Made by a program: the position numbers and the translations under genes. From Actinomycetota bacterium (GTDB lineage: Bacteria > Actinomycetota > UBA4738 > HRBIN12): a stretch of 64,000 bases of DNA. Of the stretch, positions 8,487 through 15,863 are shown in pieces. The DNA lies in assembly GCA_040881665.1 (NCBI GenBank), contig JBBECT010000007.1, positions 124,001-188,000 of the forward strand, in the 5' to 3' direction. The stretch's first letter is position 1. The number at the start of each line of letters is the position of its first letter. Under the pieces are notes generated by a model, which saw nothing but the letters and a program-made list of their open reading frames with translations, was not told the origin of the DNA and did no database searches.

Positions 8487-9422
8487 TCACCACCACAGTG
8501 ACTCGGACACACCCTTCTCGGCACGATCGAGCTCGGTGGCCCAGGCGTTCGTCGAGAGGTACTTCCAGCCGCCGTCCGGGAGCAGGCACACGATGTCTCC
8601 CACGTCGATCTCCTGGGCGATCCGGACCGCCGTGTAGACGACCGCGCCCGAGGAGATCCCGGAGAAGATGCCCTCGCGCGCGGTCAGCTCCCTCGTCGCG
8701 CGCAGCGAGTTCGACGAGTCGACGAGGAACTTCCGGGTGAGCACGCTCTCGTCGAAGATCGGCGGGATGAACCCCTCGTCCATCGAGCGCAGCCCGTAGA
8801 CGAGATCGCCGAGCTCGGGTTCGGCCGCGACGATCTGCACGTCCGGATCGTGCTCACGGAGGCGCCGCCCGCTGCCCGTCAGCGTTCCTCCGGTGCCGAG
8901 GCCCGCGACGAAGTGCGTGATCTGGGGGCAGTCCGCGATGATCTCGGCCGCCGTGCCCTCGTAGTGCGCGAGCGGATTCGCCGGGTTCCCGTACTGGAAC
9001 GGCATGTAGTAGCGCTCGTCCTTGGCCAGCGCGTTCGCGACCTCGATCGATCCGTTCGTCCCCTTGTCACCGGGCGAGTAGACGATCTCGGCCCCGAAGA
9101 GCTCGAGCAGCTGGATCCGTTCTTCGCTCGCGTTGTCGGGGATCACGACGGTGAGCCCGTATCCCTTGCGCCGGGCGACCATCGCGAGCGCGATCCCGGT
9201 GTTGCCCGAGGTCGGCTCCAGGATCGTCTTGTCGGGCGTGAGGAGGCCCTGCTCCTCGGCGGTCTCGACCATCTTCAGCGCGATCCGGTCCTTCATGGAA
9301 CCGGTCGGGTTGTTGCCCTCGAGCTTGGCCCACAGCCGGACGTCGGGGTTCGGCGACATCCGGGGCATGCCCACCAGCGGCGTGTTCCCGATCGCGTCGA
9401 GGATGGAGTCGTAGCGCGTCAC
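8487..9422 (-). CDS. cysM: CysM-type cysteine synthase (O-phosphoserine/CysO-dependent)
   Basis: A 311-residue PLP enzyme of the beta-replacement family. PLP lysine K44 lies in NPTGSMKDR, the phosphate-side loop is PTSGNTG (70-76), and GLGTGGT binds the cofactor phosphate. It resembles M. tuberculosis CysM closely from MTRYDS to the tryptophan-containing C-terminal tail. R212 in VYGLRSMDEGF aligns with Arg220 of that enzyme, the residue tied to O-phosphoserine use, so the likely reaction is O-phosphoserine plus CysO-thiocarboxylate to cysteinyl-CysO. The partner genes cysO, moeB and mec lie 3.7 kb away on the same strand. It is first of a run continuing into murI. Confidence 0.92.
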   Translation of the reverse strand: MTRYDSILDAIGNTPLVGMPRMSPNPDVRLWAKLEGNNPTGSMKDRIALKMVETAEEQGLLTPDKTILEPTSGNTGIALAMVARRKGYGLTVVIPDNASEERIQLLELFGAEIVYSPGDKGTNGSIEVANALAKDERYYMPFQYGNPANPLAHYEGTAAEIIADCPQITHFVAGLGTGGTLTGSGRRLREHDPDVQIVAAEPELGDLVYGLRSMDEGFIPPIFDESVLTRKFLVDSSNSLRATRELTAREGIFSGISSGAVVYTAVRIAQEIDVGDIVCLLPDGGWKYLSTNAWATELDRAEKGVSESLWW

Positions 9423-9449
9423 GGGAGGAGTATCCCAGCGGGCACTCGG

Positions 9450-9791
9450 CTACGACCCGCCTGCCGACAGCCGGGATCCGACCACCCGGACGAGCTCCGG
9501 GAGGTCGCGGTCGATCACCTCGACGAGGATCCGCAGATCGACCTCCACGTACTCGCGCACGAGGAAGTCCCGGAACCCTGCCGCACGCCGCCAGTCGATC
9601 TCCGGGAGGGCAACGATGATCTCCGGGCTCAATCGCTTCGACAGCTCGCCAACCTCCTCCACCCGTTTGCAGATCGCGTCGACGGTCATCCCGTCCTGGT
9701 GCCAGTCCGTTCCGCTCCGGTTCGCATACCCGAGAGCGACGCGCGCGCTGTCGAGGATCAGCTTCAGCAGTTCGTGATCGCGGTCATCCAT
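9450..9791 (-). CDS. HepT-like (DUF86) protein with altered RX4HXY motif
   Basis: A 113-residue all-helical HEPN-family protein, the toxin half of HepT/MntA systems, in which HepT is an RNase or tRNA-targeting HEPN protein silenced by AMPylation. The RX4HXY active-site position reads R74-DFLV-R79-E-Y81, so Arg and Tyr are kept but the histidine is replaced by arginine. The Tyr that MntA modifies in characterised systems is therefore present while the nuclease His is missing. The gene overlaps the upstream nucleotidyltransferase gene by 8 bp, which fits a TA operon. It may be a detoxified copy. Confidence 0.75.
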   Translation of the reverse strand: MDDRDHELLKLILDSARVALGYANRSGTDWHQDGMTVDAICKRVEEVGELSKRLSPEIIVALPEIDWRRAAGFRDFLVREYVEVDLRILVEVIDRDLPELVRVVGSRLSAGGS

Positions 9792-10641
9792 GGAGTACGA
9801 CCCCGGACTCCGCCTCTCGTGTCACGGAATCGCGGGCCATATCCGCGGGGACGACATCCACGTCGCGGCCGAATAGCTCCTCGAACCCGTCCCGGAGGGC
9901 CGCCCGAGCATCCAGGTCGAGGGTCGTTCCGGGGACGGGCTCGACGAGGACGTCGACGTCGGAGCCCGGCGTGAAGTCGGACCGGACGGCAGATCCGAAG
10001 ACGACGACGCGACGCAGTCCATGGGCACGCGCCAGCCCGCGTACCGCACGAAAGGCGGGCCGGGTCAGTGACGGATGCAGCCCGCCGAGCGGGTTGCCGC
10101 GCCCGTGCCGACGCCTTTCGGGGAAGCTGCGGTCGACCGAGCCAGTCAACACTTGCATCCCGGTCGCGCGACGCCGCAGGTCGTGTCGACGGCGGGCGTC
10201 ATCGCGGATCACTCGCCGGATCGTCGGACCCTCGGGAGTCTCACCGATCACATCCGCCAGGCACCGTCGCAGGCTTGTTTCGTCCGCGGGATCCGCGGAA
10301 GCCGATGGCACGAGCAGATAGCCGTCGGTGTCGACCCCGGCAAACTCCAAACAGCAGGCTGCTCGGATCGCCACCTCGACCGCCCGATCGCGACGGAGTG
10401 CCCGCGCGGCGAACTCGGTAAGCGATCTCGCGGCCGGCATGTCCCGATCGAGGCGATACGGACTCCTGCCCGCACCGGCACGCACCACATATCCGTCACC
10501 CGTGAGCGGCTCCAACGCGCGCTGCACGCTGGAGATCGGCGCTTCCAGGATCCGCGCGAGCTCGCTGAGACCCACACCCTCGAGACGGACCTGAAGGGCG
10601 ACGATGATCTCGAGGCTTCGGACGGGAACGAGGCTGCTCAT
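9784..10641 (-). CDS. MntA-like nucleotidyltransferase with N-terminal wHTH
   Basis: A 285-residue protein, long for a minimal MNT. Residues 1-62 form a winged-helix-like domain (LSELARILEAPISSVQRALEPL, then a wing), the middle is Arg-rich and unassigned, and residues 210-285 hold a Pol-beta nucleotidyltransferase core. The GSX10DXD motif is intact: G216-S217 then D228-V-D230, in FGSAVRSDFTPGSDVD. In HepT/MntA pairs this enzyme AMPylates and neutralises HepT. The HTH suggests it also binds its own promoter. It is divergent from the MFS gene with 75 bp between starts. Confidence 0.75.
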   Translation of the reverse strand: MSSLVPVRSLEIIVALQVRLEGVGLSELARILEAPISSVQRALEPLTGDGYVVRAGAGRSPYRLDRDMPAARSLTEFAARALRRDRAVEVAIRAACCLEFAGVDTDGYLLVPSASADPADETSLRRCLADVIGETPEGPTIRRVIRDDARRRHDLRRRATGMQVLTGSVDRSFPERRRHGRGNPLGGLHPSLTRPAFRAVRGLARAHGLRRVVVFGSAVRSDFTPGSDVDVLVEPVPGTTLDLDARAALRDGFEELFGRDVDVVPADMARDSVTREAESGVVLHG

Positions 10642-10716
10642 ACGGTGATCTTACGCTATTCGCGTAGTTCGCTGCATCAGCTCAGTGGGACTCACGCACC
10701 GGGATACGCTCCGGCC

Positions 10717-12154
10717 GTGGCGACCCATCCGAACGGTGCTGCGCCCGCGAAGGCGTCGAAGGGATCCGCGCTGACGCTCGTCGCGATGGGGATCAGCGTG
10801 CTGATCCTCGCCAACGACTTCTCGGCGCTGAACGTCGCGATCCCCGAGATCGAAGCCGACCTGGGGGCTTCGCTCGACACGACCCAATGGGTGATCAACG
10901 GCTACGCCCTCGTCTTCGCGATGGCGATCGTCACCGGCGGACGGCTCGCCGACATGTTCGGGCGCAAGAGGATCTACCTGATCGGGGCGGTGCTCTTCGG
11001 CGTGCTCTCCCTGCTCGGCGGACTCGCTCCGAACATCGGCCTGCTGATCGCCGCGCGCTCGGCGATGGGTATCGGTGGCGCGCTGCTGTGGCCCGCGACG
11101 CTCGGGATCACCTACGCGGCGCTGCCCAAGGCGAAGGCGGGGCTCGCCGGCGCGCTGATCATCGGGGCCGCGGGGATCGGTCAGGGTCTCGGTCCGATCC
11201 TCGGCGGGGTGCTCACCGAACTCGCGAGCTGGCGCTGGACCCTGCTGATCAACGTCCCGATCGTGCTGGTGGCGATCGGAGCGACGCTCGCCACCGTGCA
11301 CGAACCTCCGGGAGATCGACAGCGCCGGCACCTCGACGTTCGCGGCATCGTGACGTTGTCGCTCGCGCTGTTCACGTTCCTGTTCTCACTCGACCAGTCG
11401 GGCGACTGGGGCTTGACCGACCCGCGGATCGTCGGAGGGTTCGTCCTGTCGGTCGTCCTTCTCGTCGCCTTCGTTCGGATCGAACGGCATCAGGGCGACG
11501 ATGCCCTGGTGCCGTCGGACGTGATGGGCAACCGCAGCTTCCGCTCGGCGTGCATCGCCGTCGCACTGCTCGCGCCGGTGTTCTTCGCATCGCTGCTGTA
11601 CCTGCCCCAGTTCCTGCAGAAGGTGCTCGATCGCTCGCCGATCGGCGCCGGTGTGGGCATTGCTGCCGATGATGATCGCGTTCGCCGGCGTCTCCTTCGC
11701 GTCGGGCAAGCTCTACGACCGTTTCGGAGCGCGGGTCATGGTGACGGCGGGGTCCGCGTGCTTCGTCCTCGGGCCGCTCCTGCTCTCGTTCGTCGACGAG
11801 ACGACGACCTACGCACAGCTGGTGCCCGGGATGGTCGTGATCGGGCTGGGACTCGGACTGTTCTTCTCCGCGGTCACCACCTCGGCGGTCACCTCGGTCG
11901 GCGACGATCGCGCGAGCCTGGCCGGTGGCCTCGTCTACATGTTCCAGATCGCCGGCGGCGCGATCGGCCTGGGCCTGACCACCGCCCTCGTCCTGGAGGT
12001 GGCCTCGTCAACGAACCTCGCCGAGGCGATCGGCAGGGGGTTCCTCCTCGTGGCGGGGATCGGGCTGATCGGCTTCGTCGTCGCATCCACGAGGGTCGGA
12101 GCGGGGCGCGACCGGCCGCGCCACCACGGGTGGCATCTGCGCCACCACGCCTAG
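10717..12154 (+). CDS. DHA2-family MFS drug transporter with apparent frameshift
   Basis: EmrB/QacA-type major facilitator with many hydrophobic segments, including DFSALNVAIPEI, the loop GGRLADMFGRKR and GAAGIGQGLGPILGG (antiporter motif C). GTG at 10717 is preferred because the upstream extension of the ORF is non-hydrophobic and overlaps the divergent gene. At 11658 the frame breaks: the expected SPIGAGVGLLPMMIAFAG continues only in the next frame. Dropping A11659 restores GGC-TTG-CTG-CCG and gives a normal protein of about 478 residues ending at 12154. As it stands the product stops making sense after about 12 of 14 expected helices. A true mutation and a read error cannot be separated here. 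Confidence 0.78.
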
Positions 12155-12171
12155 AGGGCCGATGAGCCGAC

Positions 12172-12200
12172 GGGATCGCGCCGCGGGCGCGCTCGATCCC
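12172..12200. terminator. Hairpin between convergent genes, terminator candidate
   Basis: Perfect 7-bp arms GGGATCG (12172-12178) and CGATCCC (12194-12200), with further GC pairing possible inside the loop. It lies between the MFS stop (12154) and the stop of the minus-strand SHOCT gene (12236). There is no U-tract, so it may act as a bidirectional stalling hairpin. Confidence 0.4.
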
Positions 12201-12235
12201 GATCCTCCGGGGCGCAGCACGCGGCATACATCGGG

Positions 12236-12454
12236 TCAGATGCCCAGGATCTGCTTCTTCTTCGCGGCGAACTCCTCGTCGGTGAGGATGCCCTGAGCAT
12301 GCAGGTCGGCGAGCTGCTTCAAGGCGTCCGCCGTCTCGTCGGTGCTCGACGCCGCCTCGGTCGGAGCGACCGAGGCGACCGGCTCCTGCGGCGCCATCGG
12401 GTCCTGACGGGCCGCGACGCGGCGCGTGGTGCGCCGAGCCGTGCGGCGCGCCAC
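12236..12454 (-). CDS. Small SHOCT-domain protein
   Basis: A 72-residue protein with an Arg/Thr/Ala-rich N-terminus, a low-complexity linker and a C-terminal SHOCT module (ADALKQLADLHAQGILTDEEFAAKKKQ; the short form LADLHAQGILTDEEF is diagnostic). SHOCT is a short helical oligomerisation motif found at protein ends. The start is GTG at 12454. It directly follows the DUF6325 remnant on the same strand, the arrangement seen in intact actinobacterial DUF6325-SHOCT pairs. Function unknown. Confidence 0.75.
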   Translation of the reverse strand: MARRTARRTTRRVAARQDPMAPQEPVASVAPTEAASSTDETADALKQLADLHAQGILTDEEFAAKKKQILGI

Positions 12455-12475
12455 CCTCGAATCGGTACGAGCATG

Positions 12476-12646
12476 TCAGTCCCCCTCCATCATCGCGGCG
12501 GCTTCGTCGGCGGCGACCAGCCCGACCGCCACCAGATCGAGCGGGCTGATGAATCCTTCGCTGATGCGGAAGCCTCCCGCCCGCGCGACGGCGTCGCGGA
12601 GCCCGATCGCCCATCGATGTTCGAGGAGCACGAGCGCGGCCGCGGT
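12476..12646 (-). pseudogene. C-terminal remnant of a DUF6325-family protein
   Basis: Only the last 56 codons of a DUF6325-like protein are recognisable: TAAALVLLEHRWAIGLRDA, then FISPLDLVAVGLVAADEAA to the stop at 12476. Intact members are about 150-170 residues with a Gly/Ala-rich middle, and that N-terminal part is absent here in all three minus frames. Upstream of the remnant the frame is Pro/Arg-rich noise up to the promoter of the divergent SHOCT gene. It probably results from a deletion or from insertion of the plus-strand gene. The identification is from remembered family sequence, so it is moderate. Confidence 0.6.
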
Positions 12647-12737
12647 ACAGCGACCGGCCCGCGGATACGTCGGGCACGGGGCGGCCCGTTCGGTTACGCT
12701 CCGCGCGACGAAGCACATGACGCGCGCCGACGCGCGT

Positions 12738-12746
12738 GGAGGGGGG
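12738..12746 (+). promoter_or_regulatory. Strong Shine-Dalgarno deciding the start of the 12756 gene
   Basis: GGAGGGGGG ends 9 nt before the GTG at 12756. It favours this GTG over the in-frame ATG at 12718, which has no comparable site. Confidence 0.6.
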
Positions 12747-12755
12747 AACAGCACT

Positions 12756-13121
12756 GTGGACTGGAGTTTCGGAGACATCTTGATCTCTATGGCCGTCTTC
12801 TTCTTCTGGATCATGGCCATCTACATCTTCATCTCGATCTTCGGTGACATCTTCCGGCGCAACGATCTGTCCGGGTGGGCCAAGGCGGGATGGATCCTGT
12901 TGATCTTCGTGCTCCCGTTCCTGGGTGTGCTGATCTACATGATCGTGCGGCCGAAGATGACCGAGCAGGACCGCGAGATCCTCACGAAGATGCAGGAGCA
13001 GCAGCGGCGCGCGGAGGGATACTCGACCGCCGACGAGGTCGCCAAGCTGGCGAAGCTGCGCGACGCCGGCGAGATCACGGCCGCCGAGTTCGACGACCTC
13101 AAGCGCCGGGCGACCGCCTGA
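12756..13121 (+). CDS. Membrane PLDc_N/SHOCT protein
   Basis: A 121-residue protein beginning at the GTG at 12756. Two transmembrane segments (about residues 8-30, FGDILISMAVFFFWIMAIY, and 42-62, WILLIFVLPFLGVLIYMIV) form the PLDc_N-like module, with the loop FRRNDLSGWAKAGW between them. A charged helix (MTEQDREILTKMQEQQRR) leads to a C-terminal SHOCT module (LAKLRDAGEITAAEFDDLK). Proteins of this layout are common in actinobacteria and have no established role. It is divergent from the DUF6325-SHOCT remnants, so three related pieces cluster here. Confidence 0.85.
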   Translation: MDWSFGDILISMAVFFFWIMAIYIFISIFGDIFRRNDLSGWAKAGWILLIFVLPFLGVLIYMIVRPKMTEQDREILTKMQEQQRRAEGYSTADEVAKLAKLRDAGEITAAEFDDLKRRATA

Positions 13122-13141
13122 AGGTCACGTCGTCATGGGCC

Positions 13142-13166
13142 GGGGGCCGCTGGTTCAGCGGCCCCC
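13142..13166. terminator. GC hairpin overlapping the end of cysO
   Basis: Perfect 9-bp arms GGGGGCCGC (13142-13150) and GCGGCCCCC (13158-13166) with a 7-nt loop. The right arm lies inside the last codons of cysO (Gly-Gly-Gly-Arg), and the loop contains its stop. It sits between convergent genes and can serve both strands. Confidence 0.55.
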
Positions 13167-13436
13167 GCCTGCGACGGCCGGTAGCAGGGAGATCGTGTCG
13201 CCCTCGATGACGGGGGTCTCGAGGGAGCCGAGGTAGCGGACGTCCTCGTCGTTGACGTAGATGTTGATGAAGCGATGCAGGCCACCGTCGTCGCTGCGGA
13301 CGTTCTTCGTGATCCCCGGGTACTTCGCCTCGAGGTCGTCGAGGATCTCGCTCAGCGTCGCGCCGTCGGCGTCGACCTTGGCCTCGCCGCCCGCGTGCTT
13401 GCGGAGGATCGTCGGGAGCTTCACCTGCACGGACAT
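13155..13436 (-). CDS. cysO: CysO sulfur-carrier protein (ThiS/MoaD fold)
   Basis: A 93-residue ubiquitin-like sulfur carrier. It aligns along its whole length with mycobacterial CysO: VKLPTILRKHAGG at the N-terminus, LHRFINIYVNDEDVRYLG in the middle and TISLLPAVAGG near the end. After C-terminal adenylation and sulfuration, CysO thiocarboxylate donates sulfur to CysM. Unusually, the protein does not stop at GG: it ends AVAGGGR, two residues further, so it may need trimming before use. The MoeB-like activator lies 33 bp upstream and the Mec protease gene just before that. Confidence 0.92.
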   Translation of the reverse strand: MSVQVKLPTILRKHAGGEAKVDADGATLSEILDDLEAKYPGITKNVRSDDGGLHRFINIYVNDEDVRYLGSLETPVIEGDTISLLPAVAGGGR

Positions 13437-13469
13437 CTCGTCATCTCCTGGTCGTCGGTCGCGCTGCGG

Positions 13470-14291
13470 CTACCCCGCTCCGGGGACCCCGCAGAACTGC
13501 TCGTAGTCGATCAGCTCGGTCACGGTCGGCTCCTTGCCGCACACCGGGCAATCGGCGTCCCAACGAACCTTGACGGTCTGGAACTCCATCTGGAGAGCGT
13601 CGAAGATCAGCAGCCGCCCGATCAACGCCTCGCCCATCCCGGTGATCAGCTTCACGGCCTCGGTCGCCTGGATGCAGCCGACGATGCCCGGGAGAACACC
13701 GAACACGCCGCCCTCGGCGCAGCTGGGGACCGTTCCCGGCGGGGGCGGCTGGGGGAACAAGCATCGGTAGCAGGGGGCCTCTTGCCCCGGCATGAACACC
13801 GTCGCTTGGCCGTCGAACTGGTAGATCGACCCGTAGACGAGGGGCTTGCCGAGCATCTGCGTGGCGTCGTTCACGAGGTAGCGCACGGGGAAGTTGTCGG
13901 TGCCGTCGATCACAACGTCCCATGGCTCGAGGATCTCGAAGGCGTTCTGCGAGGTCAAGATCGTGTCGTAGGTCACGACCTCGATCGTCGGGTTCAACTC
14001 GAGCAGGGTCTGCTTCGCACTCTCGACCTTGGGCCGGCCGATGTCGTCGGTCCCGTGGATGATCTGACGCTGCAGGTTCGACAGGTCGACGTGATCGAAG
14101 TCGACCAGTCCGATCGTGCCGACGCCCGCCGCCGCGAGGTACATCGCGATCGGCGAGCCGAGTCCACCGGTCCCGATGCACAGCACCTTCGCGTCGATCA
14201 GCTTGCGCTGTCCCTCTCCGCCGATCCCGGGAAGGATGATATGTCGCGCGTAGCGCTGGACCTGCTCCTCGGTGAAGTTCGGGAGGGTCAT
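13470..14291 (-). CDS. moeB: MoeB/ThiF-family E1-like adenylyltransferase
   Basis: A 273-residue activating enzyme for a ThiS/MoaD-type carrier. The nucleotide motif is GTGGLGSPIAMYLAAAG, with NLQRQIIHG, DGTDNFPVRY, and the active-site cysteine region PSCAEGGVFGVLPG. Two CxxC pairs (CYRC and CPVC) form the structural zinc site. It lacks the C-terminal rhodanese domain of mycobacterial MoeZ, so the sulfur donor must be a separate protein. The ATG at 14291 overlaps the mec stop (ATGA); the longer ORF upstream is out-of-frame mec sequence. By position it activates CysO. Confidence 0.92.
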   Translation of the reverse strand: MTLPNFTEEQVQRYARHIILPGIGGEGQRKLIDAKVLCIGTGGLGSPIAMYLAAAGVGTIGLVDFDHVDLSNLQRQIIHGTDDIGRPKVESAKQTLLELNPTIEVVTYDTILTSQNAFEILEPWDVVIDGTDNFPVRYLVNDATQMLGKPLVYGSIYQFDGQATVFMPGQEAPCYRCLFPQPPPPGTVPSCAEGGVFGVLPGIVGCIQATEAVKLITGMGEALIGRLLIFDALQMEFQTVKVRWDADCPVCGKEPTVTELIDYEQFCGVPGAG

Positions 14292-14683
14292 GCGATCGCC
14301 AACTCCTGGTCGATGACCTCTCCGTCGACGATCGCGAAGGCCTTCAGCTCCGGTCGTTCGCGATCGGACAGCGACATGATCAGATAGCTCGCGTCCGGGT
14401 AGAAGGCGAGCTTGCGGTCGGTCGCGCTCGGATACGCCTCCGAGTGCGTGTGCGTGTGGAAGATCGCCATCAGCTCCCAGCCCTGTTCGTCCATCTCGTC
14501 GAACGTGCGGAGCTGCTCGGTGGGATCGAGACGATAGGAGACCGGACTCGCATCGAGGTTCGACATCGGGAAGAACTTCACGGGGCGCCCGGACGAGGCC
14601 GCGACGAGGCCGCATGCCTCGTTCGGAAATTCCCGGAGCCCGTGCTCCGTCATCTCCTTCACCATCACGCCGTCGAGCTCCAC
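14288..14683 (-). CDS. mec: Mec-type JAMM metalloprotease (CysO-cysteine hydrolase)
   Basis: A 131-residue MPN+/JAMM zinc peptidase. The signature H-x-H-x7-S-x2-D reads HTHTHSEAYPSATD, and the upstream catalytic Glu is in the NEACGLV segment. Mycobacterial Mec cleaves cysteine from the CysO C-terminus after CysM has attached it, releasing free CysO. Here the gene is followed by moeB and cysO in one overlapping unit. Because this CysO carries an extra Gly-Arg, the same protease may also perform C-terminal maturation. Start ATG at 14683. Confidence 0.9.
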   Translation of the reverse strand: MELDGVMVKEMTEHGLREFPNEACGLVAASSGRPVKFFPMSNLDASPVSYRLDPTEQLRTFDEMDEQGWELMAIFHTHTHSEAYPSATDRKLAFYPDASYLIMSLSDRERPELKAFAIVDGEVIDQELAIA

Positions 14684-14795
14684 CCTCGTCCCCTACCCAT
14701 TGACCAGCGGTTCCACATGATCCGTTGCAGGTGCAAGTCGTGCGAAATCGTACCAGTAGGGTGCGGCCAGCCGGTCGCGACGGCCGTCTCGATCC

Positions 14796-15848
14796 TCAGC
14801 CGCCTGGGATACGGCCGGTCACCGTGATCGATCCGGGAGCGCCCTCCCGGGTAACGCCGACCTCCGCCGCCGCTATTCCCCGCGACCGCAAGGCCTCCCG
14901 GAGGCGCACCGGGTCCGTCGTGGCGATCAGGAGCCCGCCCGAGGTCTGCGCATCGGCGAGCAGCCACTGCTCGGGTTCGGTCAGCGCGCCCCAGTCGGTG
15001 TCGGCGCGGACGTACTCGTGATTGCGTCGCGTTCCCCCCGCGACCGATCCGCTCCGCGCCAGGTCGAGCACGCCCTCGAGCAGCGGCACGGCACCCGCGT
15101 CGAGCTCGGCCGCGACGCGCGACGCACGCATCATCTTCTGCAGGTGCCCGACCAACCCGAACCCGGTGACGTCGGTCGCGGCCTCGGCACCCGCATCCAC
15201 CATCGCCTCGGCGGCCCCCGCGTTGAGTGTCGTCATCGTGTCGATCGCCGCGCGCACCTGGCTCTCACTCGCCTCGCCCCGCTTGATCGCGGTCGAGATC
15301 ATCCCGAGTCCGATCGGTTTCGTCAGGAACAGGGCCGCGCCCGCCGGGACGTTCGCGTTCGTCAGGATGCGGTCCGGGTGCACGAGCCCGAGGGCGACCA
15401 TGCCGTACTTCGGTTCGTCGTCGGTGATCGAGTGGCCCCCGACGACGGGGATCCCCGCCGCCGTCGCGACGTCTTGTCCTCCCTGCAGGACCCGGCCGAG
15501 CGTCTCGAGCGGGAGAGAATCGACCGGCCAGGCGACGATGTTGAGCGCCAGGATCGGCCGCCCACCCATCGCGTAGACGTCCGACAGGGCGTTCGTCGCG
15601 GCGATCCGCCCCCAGTCGTAGGGGTCGTCCACGATCGGCGTGAAGAAGTCGAGGGTCGCCACCACCGCCTGTTCGTCGTTCAGGCGGTACACGGCCGCAT
15701 CGTCGCCCGTGTCGGCACCTACCAGGATCTCGGCCGGGACGGGAGCGGCCTGCAGCGTCCCCAGGACCTCCTGCAGCTGACTCGGTCCCAGCTTGCAGGC
15801 GCACCCGGCTCCGTGGCTGAACTCCGTCAGGCGACGTTCGACGCGCAT
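14796..15848 (-). CDS. selD: Selenide, water dikinase
   Basis: A 350-residue selenophosphate synthetase that makes monoselenophosphate from ATP and selenide. The N-terminal active site reads HGAGCACKLG, keeping the catalytic Cys and Lys, so this is the cysteine form and not a selenoprotein. Further AIRS-family signatures are DDAAVYRL, NALSDVYAMGG and VVGGHSITDDEPKYG. Selenophosphate feeds selenocysteine, selenouridine tRNA or selenium-cofactor synthesis; none of selA, selB, selU or yqeB/yqeC is in the window. It starts 15 bp after the amidohydrolase stop. Confidence 0.94.
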   Translation of the reverse strand: MRVERRLTEFSHGAGCACKLGPSQLQEVLGTLQAAPVPAEILVGADTGDDAAVYRLNDEQAVVATLDFFTPIVDDPYDWGRIAATNALSDVYAMGGRPILALNIVAWPVDSLPLETLGRVLQGGQDVATAAGIPVVGGHSITDDEPKYGMVALGLVHPDRILTNANVPAGAALFLTKPIGLGMISTAIKRGEASESQVRAAIDTMTTLNAGAAEAMVDAGAEAATDVTGFGLVGHLQKMMRASRVAAELDAGAVPLLEGVLDLARSGSVAGGTRRNHEYVRADTDWGALTEPEQWLLADAQTSGGLLIATTDPVRLREALRSRGIAAAEVGVTREGAPGSITVTGRIPGG

Positions 15849-15863
15849 GGCCCGAGCATACGG

